NCBI GenBank assembly: GCA_035540515.1 | Contig: DATLGM010000150.1 | Location: forward strand, 1-20,614 | Direction of reading: 5' to 3' | DNA length: 20,614 bases | Source: WHTG01 sp035540515 | GTDB taxonomy: Bacteria > Actinomycetota > Nitriliruptoria > Euzebyales > Egibacteraceae | In this document: positions 6,042 to 14,945 of the stretch, in pieces | Position numbering within the stretch: position 1 is the first letter of the stretch | How the letters are laid out: every line of letters starts with the position of its first letter | Made by a program: the position numbers and the translations under genes | Notes under the pieces: generated by a model | Told to the model about the DNA's origin: nothing | Database searches by the model: none | Seen by the model: the letters and a program-made list of their open reading frames with translations, nothing else

Positions 6042-7799
6042 TCAGTACAGCTTGCTGAGCCCCCGGATGTCGCCGCGGCCCAGCGTGCGCGATGCGCCGT
6101 TGCAGGCTGACATGCTGGGAGCCATCGTCTGGTTCCTGGCCCGTTCCGCGGTTGGGTGGTCGAGGCCGAACACGTGGCCCATCTCGTGGGCCGCCACGCC
6201 GACGAGGTCGACCCGCGGCCGGTTACGGCACGACGGCGCATCCGGATTGACGGTCCATCCTGTGCGGGTGGAGAAGCGGACATCGGACTCGTATGCCCGC
6301 CATCGGCCCGCCGGCGTCGCTTGCGACGCCGAGCACGCCAAGCCCAGCATCCCCGTCGGCAGCGGGCCGAAGTCCACGACGTTGTGGCCGTCGGTTCGGC
6401 CCGTGGTGCACAGGGTGGCGGCGCGGCTCGTGCGCCCGAGGTACTTCGCCTTGGCCTTCAACGACACCTTGATGCCGCAGTCGTTACGGCCGTTGGTGAT
6501 GACCGCGACGCCCTGAGCGATCGCGCGGCGACTGGCGTCGAAGCCGAGGTTGGCGGGCACACCCTGGGCACGCAATCGCCACCGCAGCGGGCCGCGCGCG
6601 GCGGTGTTGGCGTACAGCCGGTGGCTGGTCACGTCGCACGGCGGCTCGGCGAACGGGTACATCTCCGCGTTCTCCGTTCGCAGCCGCAGCGAGTGGTCAG
6701 CGCCGTGCGCACGGACCTGCGCGTAGTACGGCCCTTTCTGCGGGAGGACGACGAGCCGGGGCGACGGGCTCTTGGCCAGACAGACGCCGGCGCGCAGTCC
6801 CGACAGCGTGCTCCCGCGGAACAGCTGGACCGGCTTGGTCGAGCTGATGCGGATGCGGCGCAGCGACCCGGGCGTGGTGATGCGGTACCACACGGAGCCG
6901 GAGGCGGCGGGGCCGCACCTCGGCCGGGGCTCGTTGGGCTGGAAGGTCGCGCCACGCAGGCCGGCGGATGTGTGGATGATCTGCGGCTCGTAGGCCTTGG
7001 GCACCGCGATCCGGGCGGCACGCCCGAACGCGTCGTTGGCCGGGAAGGGGGCGTGGATGCGCAGGGCGAAGCTCGCCGGCTCGCCGACAGTGGCCACCCG
7101 CACGTAGTGCTTGGATGCGCCGAGGGGGATCGGGCCGGTCGTGCGCGCCCCACACCAGGCGGTGTGCGGGTCGAGGTTTGCGTTGAGCACCTGGATGCTG
7201 ACGTTCGCACCAGTGGGTTGGACGTCGGTCAGCCGCACGACCATGTCACCCCAGCTGCTCGGCGTGAACGCGTACCACGTGCTGTCGGTGGCCGCCGCCA
7301 CGTTGCAGGCCTGCTCGGCCACCTCGTCTTGCGACTCGCCGGCGCCCGCGCCGGCGGTCGACGCCGTGCGTACCCAGGACAGCCCGGTGCCCAGGTCGGT
7401 GCCCGGGAACGCCCCGGCTCCGGCGGCAGTCACCGTCGTGCTCGCGGACGCGATGGTCGTGTGGTCGATCTCCACGATGCCCTCAGGTGTGGTGCGCACC
7501 TGGACGGACAGCTCGCCCTCGACGGTGGTCGCCGAGACCTGCCGCCCTTCCCCGCGGGGCGGCACCACCAGCGTCACCGGCCCGGCGCTGATGGTGCGTC
7601 CGATCAGATCGCAGCGGTCCAGCGGCACACGAGACGGCAGCGTTTCGATGGCCAGCACGCCGGTCCGACAGAACGCCGGAACCCCACGCCGTCCCTCGCC
7701 GGACGACGCGTCGACCATCTCGGCCGCAGGCAACCCCGACCCGAGCACGACGGCGGCAAGAGCGGCAAGGGCCAGGCGTGACGTGCGGGAGGGGGGCAT
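6042..7799 (-). CDS. Secreted matrixin-family (M10-like) zinc metalloprotease with PPC-like domains
   Basis: A 585-residue exported protein. Residues 1-26 form a signal peptide (SRTSRLALAALAAVVLGSG followed by LPAA). About residues 100-385 contain two beta-rich segments resembling pre-peptidase C-terminal-type domains, visible in CNVAAATDSTWYAFTPSS and later in RCGPAASGSVWYRITTPG. The C-terminal domain, from about 385, is a metzincin: HEMGHVFGLDH at 538-548 supplies three zinc histidines and the general base Glu539, and the Met-turn is QTMAP at 557-561. The peptidase is therefore at the extreme C-terminus, ending about 37 residues after the zinc site, the reverse of MMP architecture. No cysteine-switch propeptide is obvious. 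The ATG at 7799 has AAGGTGG 6 nt upstream and begins the signal peptide, so the longer open frame is not used. Its substrate is unknown. Confidence 0.85.
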   Translation of the reverse strand: MPPSRTSRLALAALAAVVLGSGLPAAEMVDASSGEGRRGVPAFCRTGVLAIETLPSRVPLDRCDLIGRTISAGPVTLVVPPRGEGRQVSATTVEGELSVQVRTTPEGIVEIDHTTIASASTTVTAAGAGAFPGTDLGTGLSWVRTASTAGAGAGESQDEVAEQACNVAAATDSTWYAFTPSSWGDMVVRLTDVQPTGANVSIQVLNANLDPHTAWCGARTTGPIPLGASKHYVRVATVGEPASFALRIHAPFPANDAFGRAARIAVPKAYEPQIIHTSAGLRGATFQPNEPRPRCGPAASGSVWYRITTPGSLRRIRISSTKPVQLFRGSTLSGLRAGVCLAKSPSPRLVVLPQKGPYYAQVRAHGADHSLRLRTENAEMYPFAEPPCDVTSHRLYANTAARGPLRWRLRAQGVPANLGFDASRRAIAQGVAVITNGRNDCGIKVSLKAKAKYLGRTSRAATLCTTGRTDGHNVVDFGPLPTGMLGLACSASQATPAGRWRAYESDVRFSTRTGWTVNPDAPSCRNRPRVDLVGVAAHEMGHVFGLDHPTAERARNQTMAPSMSACNGASRTLGRGDIRGLSKLY

Positions 7800-7861
7800 T
7801 CGCCCACCTTCGTGGCACTGCGCCGCCGTGCCAATGGTTTCGGGGCGATTTGGCCCGAGAT

Positions 7862-7929
7862 GACCACGCCGACGTGCGCCGGCGTGGTCCCGGGGCACTA
7901 CACCCCGGCGGGAGGCGGCGGTCGCCGCC
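7862..7929 (-). terminator. Cluster of three tandem hairpins after the BNR-propeller gene
   Basis: In the 139-bp gap there are three inverted repeats in a row: 7914-7919/7924-7929 (6 bp, 4-nt loop), 7890-7895/7903-7908 (6 bp, 7-nt loop) and 7862-7871/7880-7889 (10 bp, 8-nt loop). They begin 10 bp after the BNR stop codon. None is followed by a T tract, so termination is plausible but unproven; they may instead be RNA-processing or protection structures. Confidence 0.4.
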
Positions 7930-7938
7930 GCTGCCCCG

Positions 7939-10287
7939 TCAGGGCATGGCGATGCGCTGGATGCCGTGGCCAAACGTCGCCGCGGTGAGCGTGTCGGTCC
8001 CGGCGTGGTAGCGCAGGTCGAGCACCGGCACCGTCGGCAGGTTGCCGCCCAGGCGGAGCCACGTCTGTCCCCCGTCGGTGCTGGTGAACACACCGACGTC
8101 GGTGGCGGCGGCGAGACCGTCGCCGGTCAGCACGACGTCGTTGACCGGCGCCTGCGGCAGGCCGGCGCTGAGGTCGGTGAACGACTCGCCGGCGTCGTGG
8201 GTCACGACCAGGTGGGCCGCGTCGCTGCCGTCGCGGTAGCTGGAGTACGCGACGTAGGCGACATCAGGGTCGGCCGGGTCGACGGTGATCCGCGTGATCC
8301 ACATGCCGGGCAGACCCGGCGCGTCGCTGATCTCGGACCACGTGGCGCCCTGGTCGCGGGTCATCCACAGCCGGCCGTTGTCGGTGCCGGCGTACAGCCG
8401 CTGCGGGTCGCCGGCGCTGACCCCGATGGCGGTGATCACCCCGCGCAGGCGGTAGCCCGGGTTCGGGTCGAGCTGCACGAGGTCACCTTCGGGGTCGGCG
8501 AGATCCCCGCTGATCTGGGTCCACGCCTGGCCGCCGTTGGTGCTGCGGCTGACGACGTTGCTGCCGAAGTACATGACCTCCGGGTTGGTGGGGTCGAACT
8601 CCAGCGGGGTGAACCAGCCGTAGCGCTGACCCGGTGGCTTGCGCCACCCGCCGGTCAGCGGGGCGCCAGCGTACTCGCGGCCGCAGTTGCCGTACTGGCT
8701 GCACGAGTAGGTGATGGCCGGGTTCTCGGGGTGGATCAGCGTCTGCAGCCCGTCACCGCACAGCCCGTACTTCGTCCAGGCGGTCTTCGTGACCGCGCCG
8801 TCGTCCGGGGCGACGGTGCGCTGGCACATGTTGTCCTGCAGGCCGGTCACGACGTAAGCGGGGTCTCCCTCGAACACATCGACCGAGTAGTGCTGGGTGA
8901 AGCCCTGGACCAGCGCGCCCTTCCACGTGCCGATGTTGCCGTCGGCGTCGGACCGGTAGACCCCACCGTCGTTCGCCAGATAGACGCGCCCTGGCACCTT
9001 GGGGTCCCAGGCCATGCCGTGCTGGTCGGCGTGGACGATCACCTGGTGCGCGCCGGTGACCACGCCGGCGGTGACGTTGCCCATCTGCAAGAACGTCCTG
9101 CCGCCGTCGGTGGACGCCATGAGCTCCAGTCCGGCGACGAAGACGCGGTCGACCTCGTCGGGGTCCGGGAACACCCGAGCGAACCACCAGCCGTAGCTGG
9201 ACCCGTTGGCCTTCAGCGTGGCGTTGTCGGGCAGCTTGTCCCAGGTCGCCCCGCCGTCGTCTGACCGGAACCACGCCCCGTGGGTGCCGTCGAGCTTGTT
9301 GGCGATCAGGGCGTAGGCGCGGTCGGGGTCGGCCGGCGAGAACGCCACGCCGATCCGGCCGGTCTCGGCGGGGTCGGGCATGGTGATCTCCGCGGCGCGG
9401 GTCCAGGTGTCGCCCCCGTCGGTCGAGCGCCACACGCCAGAGCCCGGGCCGGCGTAGACCCGACGGTCGGGGTCGCGGAAGTGGTCCCACATGCCGACCA
9501 GGACGTTGTCGGGGTTGCGGGGATCGATCGAGACGTCCACCGCCCCAGTGGTGTCGTTGACACCGGCCAAGACCCGCTCCCACGTGTCGCCGCCGTCGTC
9601 GGAGCGGTACAGCCCGCGCTCTCCGCCGGGGACGAACAAGTTGCCGCTCGCGGCGGCGAACACCCGCTGGGGGTTGGTGGGGTCGACCGCGATCCGCCCG
9701 AACGCGCCGGCGGTGTCCAGCCCGACGTGCTCCCAGGTCTTGGCGCCGTCGGTGGATCGGTACATGCCCGTGCCGCCGTAGACGATGCTGCCGCCGCCCG
9801 GGTTGGCCTCGCCAGTGCCGGCGTACAGGGTCCCGTCGGGAGCGATCTCCAGCGCCCCGACGGCCTGGGTGATGTCGTCCGGCCACGACGGTGTGAAGGT
9901 CTCGCCGGCGTCGGTGGACTTCCACACGCCCCCCGAGGCGGCGGCGATGTACACGGTGTCGGCCGCCTTCGGGTCGACCACCACGTCGTTGGCGCGCCCA
10001 CCGATGTTCGTCGGCCCCAGCAGCGACCACTGCGCCTGAGCGACGTCGGGCGCCACCCGCGCGGTGCGGCGGGCGATCTTCGCGGACTGGCGGACGGCGC
10101 GGGCGTACGCGGCGCGGTCTTGGCCGATGGCGCGCTGGGAGTCGAACCAGTTGCCCGGCGCGGCGAGCGGCTCATCGAGCAGCCGGGGATCGGGCGTGGA
10201 CTGCGGCGCCGCACCAAGCAGCGTCACGACGGCGAGGGCGAGCACGACGACGTTGACCGTCGCCAGAGCGAGGCGGGACTTTGACAC
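7939..10287 (-). CDS. Secreted BNR/sortilin-like beta-propeller protein
   Basis: A 782-residue exported protein. The N-terminus (about residues 1-26, LALATVNVVVLALAVVTLLG) is a signal peptide or membrane anchor. The rest is built from Asp-box (BNR) repeats of the type S-x-D-x-G-x-T-W. I count about eleven, including KSTDAGETF, RSTDGAKTW, RSDDGGDTW, RSTDGGDTW, RSDDGGATW, ASTDGGRTF, RSTNGGQAW, TRDQGATW, THDAGESF and TSTDGGQTW. This fits one or two large propellers of the VPS10/sortilin-like exo-sialidase-fold superfamily. Many bacterial members have no shown enzymatic activity, and I do not see a sialidase active-site signature. A Cys cluster (DNMCQRT, YGLCGDG, TYSCSQYGNCG) in the middle may form disulfides. 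The GTG start at 10287 has GAAGGA 6 nt upstream. It follows the efflux operon by 104 bp and precedes the secreted protease. Confidence 0.85.
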   Translation of the reverse strand: MSKSRLALATVNVVVLALAVVTLLGAAPQSTPDPRLLDEPLAAPGNWFDSQRAIGQDRAAYARAVRQSAKIARRTARVAPDVAQAQWSLLGPTNIGGRANDVVVDPKAADTVYIAAASGGVWKSTDAGETFTPSWPDDITQAVGALEIAPDGTLYAGTGEANPGGGSIVYGGTGMYRSTDGAKTWEHVGLDTAGAFGRIAVDPTNPQRVFAAASGNLFVPGGERGLYRSDDGGDTWERVLAGVNDTTGAVDVSIDPRNPDNVLVGMWDHFRDPDRRVYAGPGSGVWRSTDGGDTWTRAAEITMPDPAETGRIGVAFSPADPDRAYALIANKLDGTHGAWFRSDDGGATWDKLPDNATLKANGSSYGWWFARVFPDPDEVDRVFVAGLELMASTDGGRTFLQMGNVTAGVVTGAHQVIVHADQHGMAWDPKVPGRVYLANDGGVYRSDADGNIGTWKGALVQGFTQHYSVDVFEGDPAYVVTGLQDNMCQRTVAPDDGAVTKTAWTKYGLCGDGLQTLIHPENPAITYSCSQYGNCGREYAGAPLTGGWRKPPGQRYGWFTPLEFDPTNPEVMYFGSNVVSRSTNGGQAWTQISGDLADPEGDLVQLDPNPGYRLRGVITAIGVSAGDPQRLYAGTDNGRLWMTRDQGATWSEISDAPGLPGMWITRITVDPADPDVAYVAYSSYRDGSDAAHLVVTHDAGESFTDLSAGLPQAPVNDVVLTGDGLAAATDVGVFTSTDGGQTWLRLGGNLPTVPVLDLRYHAGTDTLTAATFGHGIQRIAMP

Positions 10288-10391
10288 AGCTGATCCTTCG
10301 ACGAGCGGTTGCCGACCACCCGGGCGGCGCCGGGCAGTTGGGCCTTCGCCGCCGACCACCGCCGTCCCTGCCTGGGGCGGCCGAAAAGCGC

Positions 10392-11572
10392 CTACTCGTA
10401 CCGGAGCGCGACGACCGGATCGAGCTTGCCGGCGCGCCGCGCCGGGAACACGCCGAACGCCACCCCGACACCCACGCTGACGCCGAAGGCCAGCGCCACG
10501 CTCCACCCGGTCACGTCGGCCGGCAGGGGGCTGACGGCTGCCGCGAGCTCGGCCAGGCCGACGCCCAGAGCGATCCCGATCACGCCCCCGACCCCGCACA
10601 GCACGATTGCCTCGACCAGGAACTGGGCGGTGATGTCGCGCGTGCGAGCTCCCAGCGCCTTGCGCAACCCGATCTCGCGGGTCCGCTCCTGCACGGACAC
10701 GAGCATGATGTTGCTGACACCGATCCCGCCCACGAGCAGGCTGATGCCGGCGATGGCTGCCAGCACCAGGGTCAGGGTGTCCAGGATGGTCCCCGCGACA
10801 CCCAGGATCTCGTCCTGCGTCACCACGCTGAACTCACCGTCGTCGAGCCGCTCGGCGAGCAGCGCGGTGATCCGGTCACCGGTCGCCTCCAGCTCCTCGC
10901 GCTCTGGGCCCTTGACGAAGATCGCATCGACACGCTGCGTGCCGAACAGCCGCTGCGCTGCGGTGATCGGGACCAGCACCTGGCTGTCCCGGTCGACCCC
11001 GATGGCGGCGCCGACCTCGCCGATGACCGAGATGACCCGGAAGCGCAGGCCGGCGACGGACACGTCCTTGCCGATGGGGTCGCTGTCGGGGAACAGCGCA
11101 CGGGCCGCGCCGGCGCCCAGCGAGGCCACCCGACGCGCGGTGGCGACGTCGGAGTCGGTGATGAACTCGCCGCGCACCACCTCGCGGTTGAGCACCTCGT
11201 CGAAGCTGGCCGTCACGCCGATGACGCTGGCGAAGGCCGACACGCTGCCCGCCCGGACCGTCTCGCCGCTGGCCAGGTTCCCGGTGACGGCCACCTCGCC
11301 CCCCAGCTCCCGCTCGATGCGATCGACATCGTCGAGCGTGAACTTGCTGACCGTCGGCGCCTGCCCGAACTCGAACGACCCGGGCACGACCAGCAGCAAA
11401 TTGGACCCCAGGTCCTCCACGCCGGCGGTGACGACGTTACGTGCGCCGGTTCCGACCGCCACCAGCAACACCACGCTCATGACGCCGATGACCACCCCCA
11501 GGACCGTCAGACCCGAGCGCAGTCGGTTGGCGGCGATGGCCGTGAAGGCGACCCGTGTGGCCTCGGAGACGT

Positions 11573-11576
<4 letters not shown>
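10392..11576 (-). CDS. MacB/FtsX-type ABC transporter permease
   Basis: A 394-residue integral membrane protein. One N-terminal membrane helix (LRSGLTVLGVVIGVMSVVLL, about residues 19-38) is followed by a ~200-residue extracytoplasmic MacB-type domain. Three C-terminal helices then appear, in the blocks TLVLAAIAGISLLVGGIGVS, VLCGVGGVIGIALGVGL and VALAFGVSVGVGVAFGV. The cytoplasmic coupling motif RTREIGLRKALGARTRDI is typical of the family. It should form a dimer with the upstream ATPase, working as a mechanotransmission-type ABC system for macrolides, peptides or lipoproteins rather than a classical importer. Its GTG start overlaps the ATPase stop (GTGA), so the three genes of the system are translationally coupled. 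The cargo is unknown. Confidence 0.93.
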
Positions 11577-12255
<679 letters not shown>

Positions 12256-12259
<4 letters not shown>

Positions 12260-13626
12260 TCGGTCGCGACCTCGTCGCCGTCGGACAGCTCCTCGTAGCC
12301 GCTGACGACGACGTCATCGTCCGCTTCGAGGTCGCCGCGGACCGCCGCCCGCTCGTCACCCAGGGCGAGGACTTCCACCTCCACTTCGCGTGCGACGCCG
12401 TCGCGGACCACGTACACGACGTCGCGTCCGTCTCGCAGCAGCAGCGCCCGAGAGGGCACGACGAGATCCGAGGTCTCCGTGACCGTGGCGATGTCGACGG
12501 TCGCGGTCATCCCCACCCGCAGCCGGCGTACCGGTGAGCGCACCTCCTCGACCGGCCCGAGCAGCCGGATGTGGACGGGGTAGCCAACCCCGCCGGCGGC
12601 GGTCGGAGTCGCCGCCACGGCGATGCGCTCGAGGGTTCCTTCCAGGGGCGTGTCGGCGAAGGCGTCGACGATGACGGTCGCACGTTGCCCCACGCGCAGC
12701 TGCGGCGCGTCCACCTCGTCGACGTCGGCGACGACGTAGACCTGTGACAGGTCATAGACGGAGAACAGCGTCTGGCCGGCGACGACGGGGGCCCCGACCT
12801 GCAGCGTGCCACCCCCCTCGCCGCCGCCGAGCCCGCCCAGGGAGCCGGCGAGCCCCGCCAGCTCCGGGGGAACGTCGGCGGGCAGCGGCGCACCGGTCGA
12901 GGCGGCCGCCTCACCGAACTGCACGGTTCCGGCGAAGGGCGCGGTGACCACGAGGTCGTCTGCCTGGCGCTCGGCGGCCTCAGCGGCCGCCTGTGCCTGC
13001 AGCCGCTGCGGCGCGGTGACGGAGTCGACCGCCTGCTGCAGCGCTCGGGACAGCGCATCGGCCGTGGCGTCCTGCTGTCGGGCGACGGTCCTGCCAGCCT
13101 CGCGCAACGCGGTGCGCGTCGACTCATACGACGCCTCCACCGCGTCGATGGCGGCGAGCGCGGCGTTGCGCTGCTCGCGATCGTCGATCCGGCGAGCCTG
13201 TCGCCGCGCACGTCGCAGGCGGGGTCGCGTGGATTCGTCGAGCCGCCGCACCGCCTGCTCCGCGGCCCGCCTGGTCTCGTGGCCGCCGCCGTCGACCCGC
13301 ACCCCGCCGACGCCGGCGGCAGCCGCGCGGGCGGCGGCCGCCTGCTCGCGGGCAAGGTCGACCTGTGCCGAGGTCAGGCGCAGCACCTCCTGGCCCTGGC
13401 GCACCCGCTCCCCGTCGTCGACGCGCAGACGCAGCACGACACCGGAGACGGCGGCGGCCACGTCCTGCTGTGCGGCGGGTTGCACCGACGCCGGCGCCGA
13501 GACGGTCTGCGTGACCTCCCCGCTGCTCACCCGTTCCGTGCGGACGAGGGGCCGGTCGTCGCCGGTGCAGCCGCTGAGCAGCACGACGGCCGCAGCGACA
13601 GCCACACACAGCTTGCGACGGGGCAC
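12256..13626 (-). CDS. MacA/HlyD-family periplasmic adaptor-like lipoprotein
   Basis: A 456-residue exported adaptor. The N-terminus RRKLCVAVAAAVVLLSGC has a lipobox LSGC, with Cys20 as the predicted lipidated residue. A beta-lipoyl half-motif (around VLRLRVDDGERVRQGQEVLRL) follows, then a long Ala/Arg/Gln-rich coiled coil at about residues 80-220. The second lipoyl half (DLVVTAPFAGTVQFGEA) comes next, then the beta-barrel and membrane-proximal domains (VADVDEVDAPQLRVGQRATV, then RRLRVGMTATVDIATV). The order is the MacA/HlyD order. A Gly-rich insert GGLGGGEGGG sits in the second lipoyl region. The GTG at 13626 is preferred: GGAGAGGA lies just upstream, a TACTCT -10 box is further up, and it starts the signal peptide. 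It heads the operon for the ATPase and permease, and a 97-residue gene with its own terminator precedes it. Confidence 0.88.
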
Positions 13627-13655
13627 GACAATCCTCTCCGACCAGGGCTGCAGCC

Positions 13656-13661
13656 AGAGTA
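13656..13661 (-). promoter_or_regulatory. -10 element of the efflux-operon promoter
   Basis: TACTCT on the minus strand fits TANNNT. The predicted start near 13649 would give a ~23-nt leader containing the GGAGAGGA ribosome-binding site before the GTG at 13626. No clear -35 is seen. It lies directly after the intrinsic terminator of the preceding gene, as expected for an independent promoter. Confidence 0.35.
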
Positions 13662-13681
13662 GCCACGCCCCGAACACGAAA

Positions 13682-13703
13682 GCGGCGCCCCTGGGGGCGC
13701 CGC
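13682..13703 (-). terminator. Intrinsic terminator of the 97-residue gene
   Basis: A perfect 9-bp GC stem (13682-13690 with 13695-13703) and CTGG loop is followed on the minus strand by TTTCGTGTT. It lies 21 bp after the stop of the small gene and insulates it from the efflux operon. Confidence 0.75.
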
Positions 13704-13724
13704 GGGGTCGTGGTGCGCGCCGGC

Positions 13725-14018
13725 TCAGGCGTCGACGGCGGGCGCGAGCAGGTCGGGCAGGTCGAAGGCGAGGTCGGCGAGGTGGCCTGCGCAGCAGCGG
13801 TGGGTCGCAAGGTGGCCCGGGGCTTCAGCCTCCAGGATGTCGCGCAGAGCACGGACACGGGCGGCGGGATCAAGCGTGGCGACCGAGGCAAGGTCGGCAT
13901 GCTCGACAGTGGTCGTCACGGACTTCCGGCAGCAGCCGAAGATGGGGGTGTCATCACGCCAGGCGCCTTCGAACTCCTTCAGCAGCGCGCTGGCGGCGGC
14001 GGACGGTGTGCCTGTCAT
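13725..14018 (-). CDS. Small hypothetical protein with two Cys-Cys pairs
   Basis: I do not recognise this 97-residue protein. It has no signal peptide or membrane helix. Two adjacent cysteine pairs stand 45 residues apart: FGCCRKS (Cys29-Cys30) and HRCCAGHL (Cys75-Cys76). His40, His69, His73 and His79 are spread around them. A mainly helical segment lies between (ARVRALRDILEAEA), and the tail is acidic and Leu-rich. The pattern could bind a metal or a cluster, or form disulfides, but this is only inference from residue content. The ATG at 14018 has GGAGA 4 nt upstream. It is flanked by its own promoter (14060-14087) and terminator (13682-13703), so it appears to be a real monocistronic gene inserted between proC and the efflux operon. 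Confidence 0.7.
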   Translation of the reverse strand: MTGTPSAAASALLKEFEGAWRDDTPIFGCCRKSVTTTVEHADLASVATLDPAARVRALRDILEAEAPGHLATHRCCAGHLADLAFDLPDLLAPAVDA

Positions 14019-14059
14019 CTCTTCTCCGGTTCGGGTGAGGCGTTCGTGCCTCTGCGGCC

Positions 14060-14087
14060 ACGTTACCCGCGGTCAAGCCGGTCGCAA
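14060..14087 (-). promoter_or_regulatory. Promoter of the 97-residue gene
   Basis: On the minus strand TTGCGA (14087-14082) is followed by a 16-bp spacer and TAACGT (14065-14060). The predicted start near 14053 leaves a ~35-nt leader before the ATG at 14018. Confidence 0.45.
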
Positions 14088-14120
14088 CGCAGGTACCACG
14101 AACTTTTCGGCTGGCGTCGC

Positions 14121-14945
14121 TCAGGCGCCGGCGAGCTCCTCGGAGCGCCGCTTCGCCGCCTCGATGGCGTTGAGGAACGCCGCTCGGACGCGCTCCTGTT
14201 CCAACACCCGCACGGCGGCGATCGTGGTGCCGCCGGGGCTGGTGACCGACTCGCGCAGCTCGACCGGATGGCGACCGGTGTCGCGCAGCATCTTGGCGCT
14301 GCCGACCATCGTCTGGATGATCAGCTCGGTCGCGACGTCGCGAGAGAGACCGAGCAGGATGCCGGCGTCGATCATGGCCTCGGCGAGCAGGAAGAAGTAG
14401 GCCGGCCCCGACCCCGACAGCGCGGTCACCGAGTCCAGGTGCTCTTCGGACAGCCGCAGCACCTTGCCCACCTGCCCCAGCACCTCCTCGGCGACCTCCA
14501 GGTGCCGCTCCTCGGCGTAGCGCCCGCCCGAGACCGCGCTCATCGCCTCATCGACCAGGACCGGGACGTTCGACATCACACGCACCACGGGCACGCCGTC
14601 GGTCAGCACCTCCTCGATCGTCGAGGTCGGCACGCCGGCGGCGACCGATATGACGGTCTGCTCGGACGTGACTACCGCCGCGATGTCTTCCAGCACGTCA
14701 CGGATGTTCTGCGGCTTGACCGCCAGGAGCACGATGCCGGAGCCGGCGGCGGCGGCGACCGAGTCCGTGTCCGCGCGGACGCCGTAGGTCTCGGCCAGGA
14801 CTCGCGCGCGCTCCTCGCTGCGCACGGTGCACCACAGCTGCTCGGGTGCCCAGCCGGAGCGCAGGAGGCCGCCGAGCAGCGCCTCTCCCATCCGGCCCGT
14901 GCCCACGATGGCGATGCGCCGCGGGGGGCGGTCCGGTGCGGTCAC
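14121..14945 (-). CDS. proC: Pyrroline-5-carboxylate reductase
   Basis: A 274-residue P5C reductase, which makes proline from pyrroline-5-carboxylate with NAD(P)H. The Rossmann loop IAIVGTGRMGEALLGGLL carries GTGRMG at 15-20. The dimerisation/active-site half is highly typical: VTALSGSGPAYFFLLAEAM, ATELIIQTMVGSAKMLRDTG and VTSPGGTTIAAVRVLEQ. The length is normal (about 270). A GTG start at 14945 overlaps the proline dehydrogenase stop as GTGA. A longer frame would run into the dehydrogenase coding sequence and adds a non-homologous Arg/Cys-rich leader. Having synthesis (ProC) coupled to catabolism (proline dehydrogenase) in one operon would allow proline/P5C cycling between NADPH and the membrane quinone pool. 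Confidence 0.96.
   Translation of the reverse strand: MTAPDRPPRRIAIVGTGRMGEALLGGLLRSGWAPEQLWCTVRSEERARVLAETYGVRADTDSVAAAAGSGIVLLAVKPQNIRDVLEDIAAVVTSEQTVISVAAGVPTSTIEEVLTDGVPVVRVMSNVPVLVDEAMSAVSGGRYAEERHLEVAEEVLGQVGKVLRLSEEHLDSVTALSGSGPAYFFLLAEAMIDAGILLGLSRDVATELIIQTMVGSAKMLRDTGRHPVELRESVTSPGGTTIAAVRVLEQERVRAAFLNAIEAAKRRSEELAGA

Noticed and set aside
6156..7781. A 541-codon open frame on the plus strand opposite the metalloprotease gene
   Set aside because: It is a shadow frame from high GC: Gly/Arg/Ala-rich, no recognisable motif, and antisense to a protein with a complete zinc site and signal peptide.
7939..10287. Repeated DNA resembling a tandem or CRISPR-like array
   Set aside because: The similarity comes from the protein's Asp-box repeats. 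Units are unequal, diverged and in frame; no repeat-spacer pattern exists.
10288..10391. GC inverted repeats after the permease gene as a terminator
   Set aside because: Arms of 5 bp without a T tract in 80% GC DNA are expected by chance; I cannot support a site here.
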